Of a stretch of 64,000 bases of DNA, positions 31,670 to 44,700 are shown piece after piece (within the stretch, counting starts at the first letter, position 1; each line of letters opens with the position of its first letter). The translations under genes were made by a program, and so were the position numbers. The stretch is from positions 73,404,494-73,468,493 of the forward strand of contig NC_134535.1 of assembly GCF_050624435.1 (NCBI RefSeq). Reading direction: 5' to 3'. Below the pieces are notes generated by a model that saw nothing but the letters and a program-made list of their open reading frames with translations, did not search any database and was not told where the DNA came from. The DNA comes from Tenrec ecaudatus. Taxonomy: Eukaryota; Chordata; Mammalia; Afrosoricida; Tenrecidae.

Positions 31670-32578
31670 CAAGGGGTTAACCCAAAATAACGGAATTGTG
31701 CTGGGTGGAGCGGAGGTTTCTTCGTAAGCATTTTTCCTTCTAGGCGCTCATTGAGCAACGGGCTCTGAGTTAGTGCACCCAGTGGCATCGCCTGAGAAGG
31801 TTCTCTCTGGTCACAGTGAAATTTTTTGTGAAAGCAGATTCACTCAAGCCTCCTTTTTTGTGACGGCCAGGTTAAGGGAACAGTGTGAGGCTGTTAAATT
31901 TTGTTTCCAGATCAGGAAAAATGCTGCAGAAGTTGTTGTGATATTGGACACAGCTTATAAAGACAGCGCTTTGGGAAAAACCCAAGACTAGGAGCGGCTT
32001 TCTTGTTTCAAAAAAAGTGAAATGTCAATTGATGACAAACCTCATTCTGGATGCCTATCAACTTCCCAAATGGACAGAAATGTCAACTCATTGTGCATTT
32101 GGATTTCTTTCCACCAGGTCAGACTGTTAGTCAAGCTTTCTATTTAGAGGTTGTGTAAAGATTGCATAACAGTATGAAACAAAAAAGCCCTGGTTTGCAG
32201 CAGAAAGGAAGACTGTTTTTGCCTCCACGACGATACACTTGCTCATGCAGCCATCTCAGTGTACCAGCTTCAGGCAAAAACAGCATGCCTCCCTTGCCCC
32301 ACACACCTTACTTATCTGACCTCACTCCATACAACTTCCTTTTGTTTCCTCAAATGAAGAGGGACATGATTGGAAGACATAGGAGAGGTGAAGAGAAAAA
32401 ATGAGGGAGGTGCTGAATTTGAAAATTGTTTCCAAGAATGGAATGGTGGAGTTGACAAATGTATTAAATGTAATTGAGAGTACTTTGAAGGTGATACTGC
32501 TGCTTTTTTTAAAAAAAATTAAATTAAATACAGAGCTTTGAAAAATAAGCCCAGTTTTTTTGGGGGGAAACCCCCTTA
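31670..32578 (+). pseudogene. Mariner transposase pseudogene and element
   Basis: A Tc1/mariner element of about 909 bases with TA at both edges. The terminal repeats are imperfect: left CAAGGGGTTAACCCAAAATA, and right, inverted, TAAGGGGGTTTCCCCCCAAA. The N-terminal part is recognisable (AVKFCFQIRKNA..., then DKPHSGCLSTS). Near 32225-32255, HDDTLAHAA stands where mariners have the second catalytic Asp (HDNAPAH). A frameshift follows. The third site, normally SPDLAP-x-D, reads SDLTPYN, so the final Asp is Asn. The central catalytic region is deleted, since mariners are about 1.3 kb. It cannot make an active transposase. A second copy lies at 15638-16056. Confidence 0.85.
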
Positions 32579-34074
32579 TATTTCTTTGTTTATATTTGAT
32601 ATTTAAAATGTTATATTTATTTGTCTACCTCCCCTAGAGAGTTTTAAAATCAGTGTTGTCTTTATAAACTTGCAGATATCATGGCAGATAGTTCATTTAA
32701 TATTTTTAAATGGATGAATGCATTCATTGAGGCAAGGCTCAATGCTATGACAAAGAGATTCAAAAATAACTTAATGACTAAAAGGAGATAAAAGTTTTCT
32801 CCCACCTAAAAATTGGTGATGAGAATCCAGGTCAGTGGGTGACTCTGCTCCGCATAGATATCCCAGAGTATTGTTCTTACCTACGTATCAAAGTTGAGTG
32901 GACGAGAAGGAAAAAAAAAGTTGGGGAAGGAAAATCCAGAAGTCTAATGTTCCAGAACTGCAAGTCACATAACCCACTTTTCTCATTGCACATGACAACA
33001 TCTAAAGCTAGAAAACCTGGCAAAGATAGGGTAGTTTGGCAACTGTGTGACATTACTATGATTATGAAACATGAGGAGAATAGATTTCATAAGCAGTTAA
33101 TAGTCTTCACCACAGGTTCCATAGAGTAACTGCCATTCGTCTTCTCTGGCTTCAATCAAGGCTACAAAAGTCAGCAATGTGGTATGTCTCCTTATGTGGT
33201 GACGGCAGCTGGCACCCGTGATGCTGAACATGCTGGTTTGTGATGTCACAGCTCCAGGGAATAACTGAAGCTTCTCTTTCCCTTTCACTTATTCTTCCTA
33301 CAGCCCTCCTCTCTCTGGCATTCTAGATTTGGCCCATAGCAGCTGGACTGAAAGGCACATCAAGTGAAGGTGATGACCTCCACTCAAAGTTGACTCAGTC
33401 CTCAACTCTCCCACCAAGCAGGGAGTCTCGGGTCAGGTGAGTTCCTTCTCTAGAGGCTTGGTATTCTTCCTCAGGAAGCAAATCAAGGGTTTCACGAAGC
33501 TTAGGTTCCCAAATTAAGAGGTCAAAATTATGGGATAAATAAAATGTCTTCAGGTTGATTCACATACAGTGTTTCAAATTATAAAAACTCACCGAGTTGT
33601 CAACAAACCAGAAATAGGTGTTACATGCTATTGCGGTTGCTATTGCTACAAGAAAAGAAAAAAACTTACTAGTATAAAACATTTTATTATGGTTATGGAT
33701 TCTGTGAGTCAAGAAACATAAACAGAGCACAGAATGAAGGGAGTATCTGAGTACTCAACTGGGACGATTCAATGACTGGGGATTATTGAAGAACTGAGGA
33801 GTGGAATCATCTATCAGCATCAATCCTGGCTGCCTTTGGGTAACAAATAAGATTCATTCCTAAGTGTGTCTTTAAATCAAGTTCATAGGTAAGTCAGAAC
33901 ACATGCATGCGGTTCTCATTAAGCCTTACTTTAGTGCAAGAGGCTTGAAGCCTTTTCAATGATTTAAGAATTGTGCATGTAGCAAGTGAAGATGATTATG
34001 ATAAACAATTTATTGCAAATAAGAGTTGAGTCAATCATTGCACAGTGAAGGTACATTTGCCTAGTATTACAGGG
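32579..34074. other. Unique sequence, no gene seen
   Basis: No recognised repeat. ORFs at 32839-33129 and elsewhere have no recognisable domain. Confidence 0.45.
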
Positions 34075-34702
34075 CAGGTCTGTCAATTGGACATTCGCCC
34101 TACAGAAGGGTCATAAAGAAGGGATGAATGATTCAACCAAGGTGTATATAGCACCAACAAATCACACATCATTCCTCTAGTTCCTGAATACTTCCAGCTC
34201 CACCATCCCCCACTACTATGACCCAGTTCTACTTACAAATCTGGCTAGACAGGAGAGCACACATTGGTACGGATAAGAGCTCTTGGCACATGGAATTCAG
34301 GAAAGATAAAACCCTCAGGAACAGTAGTGGGAGTAGCAATATTGTGAGAGTTGGGGCTTGGTCAGGAAGGAGAAAGGGTAAGAAAGGGGGATCATATCAG
34401 AAGATTGGATATATAGCCCACCCCTCCACTATGATGGGGACAAATAACAGAAATTTGGGTGAAGGGAGACAATGACAGTGTAAGATATGAAATAATAATA
34501 GCAATATATAATTGATCATGGATTCATGAGGGTGGGAGGCAGGAAAGGGAGGGGGGAAAGAGGATCTTATGCCAGGGGCTCAAGTAGAAAATGTTTTGGA
34601 AATAATAATGGCAACATATGTACAAATATGCTTGATACGATTGATATATGGAATGTTACAAGAGCTGTAAGATCCCGCAATAAAATGACTTAAAGAATAA
34701 AA
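34075..34702 (+). mobile_element. L1 3'UTR end, unit 1
   Basis: Sense L1: 'acagaagggtcataaagaag', 'attcctctagttcctgaa', 'tctggctagac', 'ggtacggataagag', ending 'cccgcaataaaatgactt'. Confidence 0.82.
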
Positions 34703-34732
34703 GTCAATAAAGGACAGGACTGTATTGTCCAC

Positions 34733-35306
34733 AAGAGTCATCTCAGTAGGACATCTCCTCACAGAAGGGCCACAAGGAAGGGATGAGTCAACCATGTGCA
34801 GTATAGCACCAAGCACACAATATTCCTCTGGTTCTTAGAGGCTTCCTCACCCTCCACTCTCAGGACCGCAGCCCTGCCTTTCAGTTTTGGCTAGACCGGA
34901 GCATATATACTGGAACATATAAGAGTCCATGATGCACAGCAAGGTCAGGTACGCCCTTCAGGAACAAAAATGGGAGTAAAGATACATGAAGGCAGGGGGA
35001 AGTTGGGGGGAGAAGGGGAAGAAGGGGGAAATGATACGCATATCCCCTCCTCCACACCAGGGGTATGAACAACAGAAACTTGGGTGAAGGGAGACAGTTG
35101 TTAGTGTAAGATATGAAAACAATGGTAATTTATAATTTATCAACGGGTCACAGGGAGGGAGGGGAAAAATGAGGAGCTGATACTCAAATAGAAAATAAAT
35201 GTTTAGAAAATGAAGATGGCAGCATATGTACAAATATGCTTGATACAATTGATGTATGTAATGTTATAAGAGCTGCAAGAGCCCCAATAACATTATTTCT
35301 AAAAGA
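34733..35306 (+). mobile_element. L1 3'UTR end, unit 2, same orientation
   Basis: Starts at about the same L1 position as unit 1 ('cacagaagggccacaaggaag') and ends 'gagccccaataacattatttc'. Two independent insertions or an old tandem duplication. Confidence 0.82.
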
Positions 35307-35769
35307 ATGAGGCATCTCTAAGTCAGACATCTGTAGCCCGAACACTATTCACAGGCCTAGCAATTGCTGATGGTTGTCAGTTGGAGGTCCAAACTGGGCT
35401 GTCAGCCGTTTCCTTCGGTCTCTCTCCGTGGGCTAATTTGGGCTCTCTGCAAGGAGCGGGTGGCTGGGTTCCAAGAGGAAGTTTCTCAATGAAAGAAGAA
35501 GTGCATGGCATTTTTATGATCTGGCTTTGGGAATGACATAGTGTTATTCCACTTAATCCCTGTTAGTGGAGGCAGTCACAACATCCCACCAAGGTCCAAG
35601 AAGAGGGAACATAGACCCCACAACTAGAGGGCACAAACGTCACATTGAATTGTAGGAACAAGTGAGCTAGGAGAAATTGTTGCCATCATCTTTGGAAATG
35701 CAATCTGAAACAGATGTCTAATTGCCTCTGATAAGACCTGCAGATGCTTTAAAGCCAAATAACCCCACT
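35307..35769. other. No recognised feature
   Basis: Unique sequence between L1 and RTE; no exon recognised. Confidence 0.45.
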
Positions 35770-36767
35770 AACACTATTTTTGCACCGGTTGTGTGGATCA
35801 TAACAAATCATGGATAGGTTGACAAGAATGGGAATTCCAGAATGCCTCATTGTGCTCCTTTGGAACTTGTGCGCAGATAAGAGGCAGTTGTGATAACAGA
35901 ACAAGGGAATGCTGCAGGGTCTAAAATCAGAAAGGGTGTGCGTGTCAGGGTCGCATCTTTTCACCATACCCATTCCATCTGAATGCTGGTGAATAATCAA
36001 AGAAGCTGTATTAGATGGAGAAGAATGTGGCATCAGGATTAGAGAAAGTCTTATTAACAACCTGCGATCTGCAGATGACACACCCTTGCTTGCTGAAAGC
36101 CAAGAGGGCTTGAAACATTTGGGTCGAAGATAAAGCATGGAAGCCTGCTTACAACTCCATATAAAGAAGGTCAAAATCCTCACCACTGGACCAGTATACA
36201 AAGATTGAAGTTAAGGATGTCATCCTTCTTGGATCCATGATCAATGCTCATGGAAGCAGCAGTCAAGAGCTCAAACAATGCATTGCATTGGGTGAAACTG
36301 CTGCACAAGTCCTCTTTGGAGCACTGAAAAGCAAGGAGTTTAATTGGGGAACTAAAGGGCGCCTGCCCCGAGCCAATGTATTTTCACTTGCCTTACAGTC
36401 ATGTGAAAGTTGGATATTGAATAAGGAAGACCAAAGAAGAATCCATGCCTTTGAATATTGAAAGTATCATAGACTACCAAAAGAACCAAAAATGTGTCTT
36501 AGAAGTACAACCAAAATGCTCCTTAGAGGCAAGGCTGACGAGATTTCATCTCATGTACTGTAGGTATGTTTTCAGGAGAGACTGGCCCTTGGAGAAGGAC
36601 AAGAGAAAGACCGTCAACAAGACGAGTTGACACAGTCGCTGCTACAATGGGCTCAGACATAAGAACGGTTGTGGGAATGGCACAAGACCTGGTAGTGTTT
36701 CTCTTTGCTGCACGTATGGTCACTGTGAGTCAGAACCCGATGGCACCTAACAGCAACAGCAGCAGTA
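35770..36767 (+). pseudogene. RTE LINE 3' part with reverse-transcriptase remnant
   Basis: Sense RTE, 5'-truncated. Translated marks include 'GLTRMGIPE'-like text near 35820, and LRSADDTPLLAESQEG near 36063-36110, where the active-site YADD is SADD. Downstream are the C-terminal blocks around 'gaaagttggatattgaataaggaagaccaaag'. It ends with the RTE tail 'gtgagtcagaacccgatggc' and a short CAG repeat (36745-36767). Many stops. Confidence 0.85.
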
Positions 36768-36806
36768 TTTGTGAATCGGTTAGCATTTCAGAGCTTTGGT
36801 TTCATT

Positions 36807-37376
36807 TTTTTAATCATTTTATTGGGAGCGCGTACAACTCTGATCACAATCCATCCATCCATCCATTGTATGTCAAGCACATTGGTACATTTGTTGCCCT
36901 CATCATTCTCAAAAAATTTGCTTTCTACTTGAGTCCTTGGTATCAGCTCCTCATTTTCCCCTCCCTCCCCGTTCCACCCTCCCTCATGAACCCTTGATAA
37001 TTTACAGGTTATTATTATTTTATCATATCTTGTGCTGTCCGACGTCTCCCTTCACCCACTTTCCTGTTTTCCATCCCCGAAGGAGGAAGTTATGTGCAGA
37101 TCCTTATAATCAGTTCCCCCTTTCTACCTCACCTTCCCTCCACCCTCCTGGTATCGCCATTCAGCACTGGTCCTGAGGGGTTCATCCGTCCTGGAGTCCC
37201 TGTGTTTCCAGTTCCCACCTGTACCAGTGTACGTCCTCTGGTCTAGCTGGATTTGTAAGGTAGAACTGGGATCATGATAATGGGGGATGGGGGCAGGAAG
37301 CATTTAAGAACTAGAGGAAAATTGTATGTTTCATCATTGCTATACTGCACCCTGACTGCCTTGTCTCCTCCCCACA
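36807..37376 (-). mobile_element. L1 3' end, 11-bp target duplication
   Basis: Antisense L1 3'UTR starting 'ttttaatcattttattggga'. TTGGTTTCATT flanks it at 36796-36806 and 37377-37387. Confidence 0.88.
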
Positions 37377-37387
37377 TTGGTTTCATT

Positions 37388-38219
37388 ACTTGAAAGACAA
37401 AGTAATGTAATTAGTTCAGACAAAAAAATTACTTCTATGAAATTAAAACCAGAATTAATATTCTTCAGTGACTGTGGAGATCATCTGGCCAGGCAAGCAG
37501 TTTGCCTGTGAGTTGAATCGTGTTCATCTATTGCTGTGAGTTGAATCGTGTTTCCCCCGAAATTTTAAGTCCTAGCGTATTATTGTAAACTTATTTATTT
37601 AGAAATTGAGTATTTACTGATGTAACCTAATGAAGATGAATGCGGTCGTGTTGGATTCGATCACAGTAGCAGCAATGCCCCAGTCATGCTGACTTGTGGT
37701 CTTCATTGGTATTCACCGGCTTTTATATACTCATCACTGCCACCCTAGCCTCGAAATCTCACCCATTCAGCTCTGACATGTCTCAGTGTTATGTTAAGAA
37801 ACAAGTTTTTTCATATCTTTTTTCTGCACCAAAAGTCCACTCAAAAGAAGTGACTGGCTCTAGCCCCCGTTTTCAGTGCCCTTGGTGAGGACACCACAAT
37901 CAAAGGTCATCGTTTCACCTGACACTCTTCATTACACGGGCCCTTCACTCGTGCCGCCCTGAGCCCTCAGACTGCAAAGCTACCCTCTGGGAAGAATGGC
38001 TCCACCCAGCACTGACACCCAGAAACCCAAGCATGTGCTGCTGGCTCCTCAACCCCTTTCAGCATCCCACAACAAACTGGCTCCTTCTGTGGTATTGTCT
38101 CTCTCCACTAGGTCTGAAGCATTGGGATCAGACAAATAGAAACAGACAGGAATGACCGAGTGTCCGTGTCAATCCCAAGGCTCAAATCCTTAGGGAGCTA
38201 GCACAGGGCTGAATTTTGT

Positions 38220-38267
<48 letters not shown>

Positions 38268-38415
38268 GAATTAAGAGAAACAAAGGTAACTAAGTATTGG
38301 CAATGATTGGATCTAGGTAACGGTTAGTGACAGTTACCTATCTGTTTGTTAACTTTTATGTAGATTAGAAACACTTCAAAATAAAAAGTTAGGGAAATGA
38401 TTTAAAAATAAAAAG
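37388..38415. other. Unique sequence with a possible old LTR scrap
   Basis: 37510-37640 ('gttgaatcgtgtttcccccga', 'atgaagatgaatgc') faintly recalls an LTR of the MaLR/ERVL group. A microsatellite is listed separately. No gene. Confidence 0.4.
38222..38265. repeat. (GT)n microsatellite
   Basis: About 22 uninterrupted GT units. Confidence 0.98.
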
Positions 38416-38616
38416 ACTCTCCCATTGCATCTAGTTGATTCCAACTCACAGCAACTGTGTAAGACAGTGTAGACCTGCCACCATAGGGTTTCCAAGCCTG
38501 GAATCTTGACAAAAGCAGACTGCCATGTCTTGCTCCCAAGAAGTGACTGTGATTTCCAAGTGCAGACTTCTCAGCTTGCAGCCAAGGCCTTTAACCACTC
38601 GGCCACCAGGGCGCCT
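38416..38616 (-). mobile_element. AfroSINE-type SINE, near complete
   Basis: Antisense from tail ('agttgattccaactcacagc') to head ('ggcctttaaccactcggccaccagggcgcc'). Confidence 0.85.
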
Positions 38617-40046
38617 AACCGGGCAAAGGGAGCAGGAAGGGCAGGAGAAGATGGACTTCAACAGGTTCATGGGAAAAATCCCTTATCTTTTAATTCCATT
38701 TTTCCACTACATTTTTGTGTTCCTTCATATATCGGCTATAAAATTAAGATACAGAATCGCCGTGTCCCCAGACTAAGGCAGTGGGAGTGAGTACAGAGGA
38801 AGATTTCTGAGTGGAAACAAAAGGATGTGACTGATCAGATGTGAGGTGTGAGGGCAGAAGGAGTCAGGGGTCACACTGACTCTGTCGCGTTAGGACAGGA
38901 GACTCAAGAAGAGGACAAACAAAAACAAATTCTAGTTGAGCATGTGGAATTCAGGCTCCAGGGGGACATTCAGGCAGAGTTAGCCGCAAGGCAGACTGGA
39001 CAGTGGGCAAGAGGTCAGGGCTATAGTTACCAAGACTTAGAAGTCAATAGAAGCTGACGTGGGTGAGACGTGAGGTCAACCAGAAAAACACTGTAACTTC
39101 CTCTCTTCTCGGAGAGGAAGACAAGGACAGGTCTGTGAGGAGGGGGAGGGAAGGCAGTAATTGGCTCCCAAGATGAAGCGCTCAGTGTTAATTCCACACT
39201 CCATGCTGTCGCCTAGGATAATTCATTCCTGGGCAAATCCCATTCCTTATTAACATTCCTTCTTTCCTCGATTGTTTTTCATTATTTCAGTTTTATTATG
39301 CTGGTGCTAATGCCAAGTACTCCTCCTAATAAATGGCCTTTTTCATCTGTTATATCACCCAAATGAATCCAAGAGCTGATAATTAGCAAGGTTTACATAA
39401 CAGGTATAATTTCTTGATAATAAAGTTAGACCATTATCGTTGATTTTTCTTAATGGGAGCACTTTGTTTTTGAAATAAACAGCAGGCATTAACCAAAGAT
39501 ATCTGAATAGCAATAATACTCAACTCCGATCATAACCTGCTTGATACTCTCTTGAAACTAATCATAATTCTAGAACAAAATAAAAGCATTAGGAGATTAA
39601 TAAAAGCCATTTTATCAGTCAAGGCTCATTCTTCTTTAGTGCTATATTTATCACACGAGGGAAAATTACTTTATTACATGGGTAGCAGTGCATTTATGAC
39701 AAGGCACTTGAAAAATAAGTCTGGTGTTCATTTTCAAATTCCATCTCTTAGTAGTCAGAAGCCATGCAATCTTTAGAATTCCTTTTTAAAAGACAAAAAA
39801 AATTGCTACATGCTTTTAAACACTTTGTTCTCAAAAATAAAAAGACTCAGCGGGTGTACACATTGGAGTTTAGATTGTTGATATATGGTTTGTAATAAAT
39901 CATACATGAAATTCAATACTATAGCATACCAGATTGAAATAGTTACGCAAAAAAAAGGGGGTAGGTTTTTCAAACTTTTTCTATAAACAAGCAGATAATT
40001 CCAAGGAAGTGGCAGGGGGCATGGAGCAAAATAATGCCACTGTTCC
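38617..40046. other. Unique sequence, candidate conserved noncoding
   Basis: 39200-39780 is repeat-free, AT-rich and holds homeodomain-like TAATTA/ATTAG strings (for example near 39382). No exon recognised. Confidence 0.4.
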
Positions 40047-40244
40047 TCACTCCTTGCCATGGAGTTGATGCCAACTCATAGGGGCCCAATAGGGCAGGGC
40101 AGGACTTCCCTGTGGGTTTCTGAGACTGTAACTCTTTACGGAAGTTGAAAACCCTACCTTTCTCCCTTAAAGTGGTTGGTGGCTTTGAACTGCTGACCTT
40201 GCAGATTGCAGCCCAACTCATAACCACTATGCCACCAGAGCTCC
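40047..40244 (-). mobile_element. AfroSINE-type SINE, complete
   Basis: 'gccatggagttgatgccaactcatagg', 'ctgagactgtaactctttacggaag', 'ggtggctttgaactgctgacc', 'aaccactatgccaccagagctcc'. Confidence 0.88.
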
Positions 40245-40494
40245 TTCATGTCTATAAACTACTTTAATGGGCAACTCCTAGATCATCCTTGTTATCTGTG
40301 TTTCAATTGGCTTCCCCACCAGTTAATCAGAACTCCTGGGCTCTGCCAAGTATTTGCCTCCACCCTAATCAGAGAACCTGGATATGATAGATGGTCTTCA
40401 GAATCCTCTGGTAATAAAAAGTCATAGCTGGGGAGCAGCTGCCCAGTTAGAAAACCCACTCCCCACTGGTTTGGCAGTTAAGGGTGAAGTCCCA

Positions 40495-40590
40495 GATGAT
40501 GCAAAGAGTTAAAGTGATTTGCTGCTAGTCAAAAAGTTGGGGGTTCAAGCCCATCCAGAATCTCCTCAGAAAATACTGCTGCCACAGTCA
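40495..40590 (+). mobile_element. AfroSINE-type SINE, 5' half
   Basis: 'gatgcaaagagttaaagtg', 'tgctgctagtcaaaaagttggg', B-box-like 'gggttcaagccc'. The tail is missing. Confidence 0.65.
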
Positions 40591-40789
40591 CTGGGTACCA
40601 CTTCCTCCGCCAGCGTCACCACTGTTTTCTGGGTACTGATGCTCTGGCCTGGCTGCTTCAATATCCGGTAATCTCAACAGAAATCACAGATATACTTGGC
40701 TGGGGCAATGTGAGTGGCGATGCCAGCAGATGTAACCATACCTGGTTGGCACTGACATGCTCACTATTGGGGATAGAGAAGGACGTGAG

Positions 40790-40963
40790 GACCCTGGTGG
40801 TGTCGTGGTTAGGAGATAGGCTGAGGTCGGCAAGCTTTACATTTCGAAACCACCACCAGCTCTTCACAAGACAGGGCCAGTTCTACCCTGACCCACAGTC
40901 ACTATGAGTTGACCCTGAATCGCCATGGACTGCATGGTAGTGTATTTGGTTTGGGGTTTTGGA
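40790..40963 (+). mobile_element. AfroSINE-type SINE
   Basis: Head 'accctggtggtgtcgtggttagg', body 'cgaaaccaccaccagctc', tail 'cactatgagttgaccctgaatcg' and 'tttggtttggggtttt'. Confidence 0.85.
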
Positions 40964-41417
40964 GGGGGGAGAAAGATGTGAGGTTCAATAGATGCGTGTC
41001 TTTCTCTATTTTGATGCTAAACTCATTTGGCTTCCGACAACTGAAAGAACACGTAAGAACAACTAACAGCAGTTTAAGCTAAAAAAGCATTTGCTTACCT
41101 CACATTCCAAGAAGCACAGAGGCAAGAAGGTCTAGGTGCTCCGCAGCATCAGCGAACAGCTCTTTCGCTCTGTCTTGATGACCTTCCTAGCTGTCAGCCT
41201 TTCCTTCTTAGGCTTGTCACTCCTTTCCACAAGATGGTTGCCACGATCCAAGCAGCTCCTTCCCACACCTTTAATAAGGCAAGAAGGTGAGATCATTTTC
41301 CCCAGGTACCTCTCTGCAGATTGCTCCTTAAGTACATAACATTGAGCAGATTGGGTCACATGATCACCCCAGTTCCAGGGAGCTCTGGAAAAGAGACTGT
41401 CAAAATGATTTATTGGA

Positions 41418-41508
41418 CATCAGTTAGTCAATTTTGGCTCATAGTGAGCTCTTGGGATGGAGTAGAAGTGTCCCATGGGGTTTTCCAGTTTCAAATCTTT
41501 ATGTGAAG
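41418..41508 (-). mobile_element. SINE 3' half
   Basis: Antisense tail and body: 'agtcaattttggctcatagtg', 'gtagaagtgtcccatggggttttccag'. Directly abuts a sense SINE. Confidence 0.75.
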
Positions 41509-41700
41509 GAGACCTGGTTGTGTAGCGGGTTGCCCATTGGGCTGCACAAGGTCCTCTGCTTGAAACCACCAAGCTGCACATGGGGTAAAGATGAGGCTTT
41601 CTACTCCTGTGAAGAATGACCGTCTCAGAAAGTCACAAAGGCAGTTCTGCTCTGTCCTGCAGGACCACGCGGAGTAGGAATACAATGGCAGTGGGTTTTC
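41509..41700 (+). mobile_element. AfroSINE-type SINE, complete
   Basis: 'gacctggttgtgtagcgggttg', 'gctgcacaaggtcctctgc', 'ctttctactcctgtgaag', 'gcaggaccacgcggagtaggaatac'. Confidence 0.85.
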
Positions 41701-44700
41701 TCATTTGGGGAGCTTTATGCGGACGAATCCCACGGAGGACTTTCAAAATTCACAGCAGCCCCATCAGGTTGATGTCAATATCCTGTCTTTCTCTCCCTCC
41801 ACCCCCCATTTCATGATCTTCAATCTTCGGGTTCCTTTCACTGAAAGAAAAGGTGTTTTAGTCTGCCTTGCACTTTCTTGTGCGCTGAGAGGTCTGAGCG
41901 GAGAGGGGCCAGTGGAAACAGCTCTCCAGCTCTCTTCCGTGTTAGGATTCCTACCAGACTGCTCCCATTACCCCTCTATTCCCGTTGTCAGCCTTTGACC
42001 AGCCAACCCGAGCGCTGAGCCACATTCCCAATAAGCACAGATAATGACAACAGACCATTTATGCAATCTTAACTTCATTTCATTGTGAGAAAAATCAGCG
42101 ATGAACATAGGAAGCACTACTTGTCAGGACAGGTGTGCTATAATTCTGAGTGAAACATTCTAATTCATTCACAACTTCAAAGGACAACTCTTCCCAGGGG
42201 AAATGAAATTAATGAAAGAAGAGGAAGATGCAACCGAGTTGAATGCAATTTTCTAAGCTTATAATATGTTTCCTCTACCTACTTCAATGAATTCTCAAAA
42301 TGACAGACTCTAGAGGGTGAAAAACTGTAGAAGAGTCTCAGATGAGGCCTTCTGAGTGTCCTCACTCTGGCCTTTGGGCGGTTCCGAGGCTTTGGTGATA
42401 ATGCTGGGTGAGCAGCTGTCCCAAGTTATCTGATAGAGAGTAAATTTATTCAAACTCCATCTCAAGGTAGGACCAGGTAAGATGTCTTCGGGGCCTTCAG
42501 TCTAGGTCGGTGATTTCTAATCTACATAAATTTCCCTGGAACTGACTGTAAACTAGTTAAATGGTTGGCTGGTGACAAAAAGATGAGGGAGATAATGAGT
42601 GCATTTAAAGCAGCAAGAAGATTTGGAGGGATTTGTATCTGCTCTGTAATTATGTTGGCGCATGGGAAATTAAAATGCTTGTTGGCCTCCTCTTTCCCGG
42701 CCTCCTTCGCCTGCAGCCCTCCTCATCTCGTCCCAATACAAAAGCTCCTGGAGCAAAGGAGGATGGTAGTTTGAGGTCACAGAAAACAAAGAGAAAGAAA
42801 CAAGAGGGGTTGGGAAATGAAAAGAAACGACAGCCCAATGAGGCCTTCTTGTGTTCCCCAAAGAGGCAAAGCGTTCTCCTACAACCAGGAGAAGCCTTTT
42901 AAATGAAAACATGTGGTGGATGCAAGGAAGGAAAGCATGCAGAAGCACTTCTCCACCTCATGCTTCTCCCTTTACAGTTTGCATAATGAACTGTGACCAT
43001 CTGTTCAGAGGCAGTTATAAGAGGTCATTCCGTGAAACTAGGGTGGGCAACCCGGACCAGACCAAATCGCCCCCAACACCTCTCTTTGTATCACCCTCCT
43101 ACTAAGAATGGTTTTTCATTTTTAATGGTTCCAAGCATCCCCTCAAGCTTTGCTCTTAGTCCTCAAGAATTGTGCCGCTCCCGAGCCACACCTCACCGCC
43201 AAGGGCCACAGTAACATGTGTCCTCATCCTTTGGACATACGGATGCCCAAGTGCTGACATGGATCAAGGAAAATCAGGAAGGAGCCTCCTGGGACCGAGA
43301 TGGGACATTAGTCTCGTTTACAAATAAAGGCACCAAAGCCTAGAGATGGTAATGGGCTTACCAAAAAAATCCAAACCACTTTTGAGAAGCCGAGCTAACA
43401 GGAGACTCCCTCGTGCAACATGCCACCTTGGTCTCTGGATTGCTCATAAGTCATTAAAGCACCTTCCAAGATCTGCCTCAAGCTGACCAGGCTCTGACTT
43501 TGTATCAACAACATACAAAGACATGGCTATTCAAAGAAGATAGATGGTGTGTTTAGTAGGAAGTATGGGGGGGAAATCTGAAGAAAGAAGCTATTTGAGA
43601 TGTGGTACCCAGATAAATGGCAAACCTGATCTGCTCCTCAATAACTTTTCTGTGGCCTCATGGAGCCAGTGGATGGGACACTGTAACCATGACCACGTTT
43701 ACCATGTGGTTCAAACTGCTTCGTAATATACTTAGTGGTAAACTATGAGAGGGAAACACATTGAGAGAAATAAAAACGGTTTTCTTTCACTATGAATGCT
43801 CAGAATTACATCGGAGTGAAAATAATCTGCTCGGTGCATTTCCAGTTCCCATTTTGAACGTCTCAAGTGATAAGGGTCTCCAGCTCTTTCCTGGGGAGTC
43901 TAGTCCCTAAACGAATAGTTTCCGTTGTCGTTCATGTTCTCCATGGCAATAGCTCAAGGTCTAATGGATTTATTCACCATTCGACACCGATGGGGAATTG
44001 AAAGCTTTCTAATCACTTTCTGAACCAAACTGTATTATAATTTTTGCTATGTTTTTACATGTTTGGGGAGAACATACTGACACACATCTTTTTAACAAAT
44101 AATGATGATTCCTGTTGGAATTGAGGAAGAGTCTATACATTGGGTATAGCTAAACACTTTGATCTGCTAGATGGGCAACGATAATTAGCCTAATGCTATT
44201 GCATGGGTGAATTGTGGCTGTGTATTACCTAGACTGTGTGAGAGAAAATTCCTCCTACCTCTCTCCGGAGTGCTCTATTGAAAGTCTTACTGCTCTAGTT
44301 AGTTCAATGCTATTTATTTTTACTTGTGTTCATTATTTTAGTCCTCAGGAGTAATGTTCAATGTTTAGCAACAATAAATTTTATTTCCCACGTGTCATTC
44401 GGGTTACAAAGCTGATACAAATCCCTCTAAATCTTCTGAGCCGCCTGGTATGCATTCATTATTTTCTTCATCTTTTTTGTCACCAGCCAACCATTTAACT
44501 AGTTTACAGTCAGTTCCAAAGTAATTTATGCAGATTAGGAAAGCAAAGGCCAAAGCCTCCAAGGCATCTCACCTGGCCCTTTCTAGGAAAGATTGGGTTT
44601 TTTTTCTACCAAACCAACCCACACGGACCATACACAGAGCTGTGGCATTGATGTGCTCTTACTTCCAACTTCAGAACACACCACTCTCTGATCATAATCC

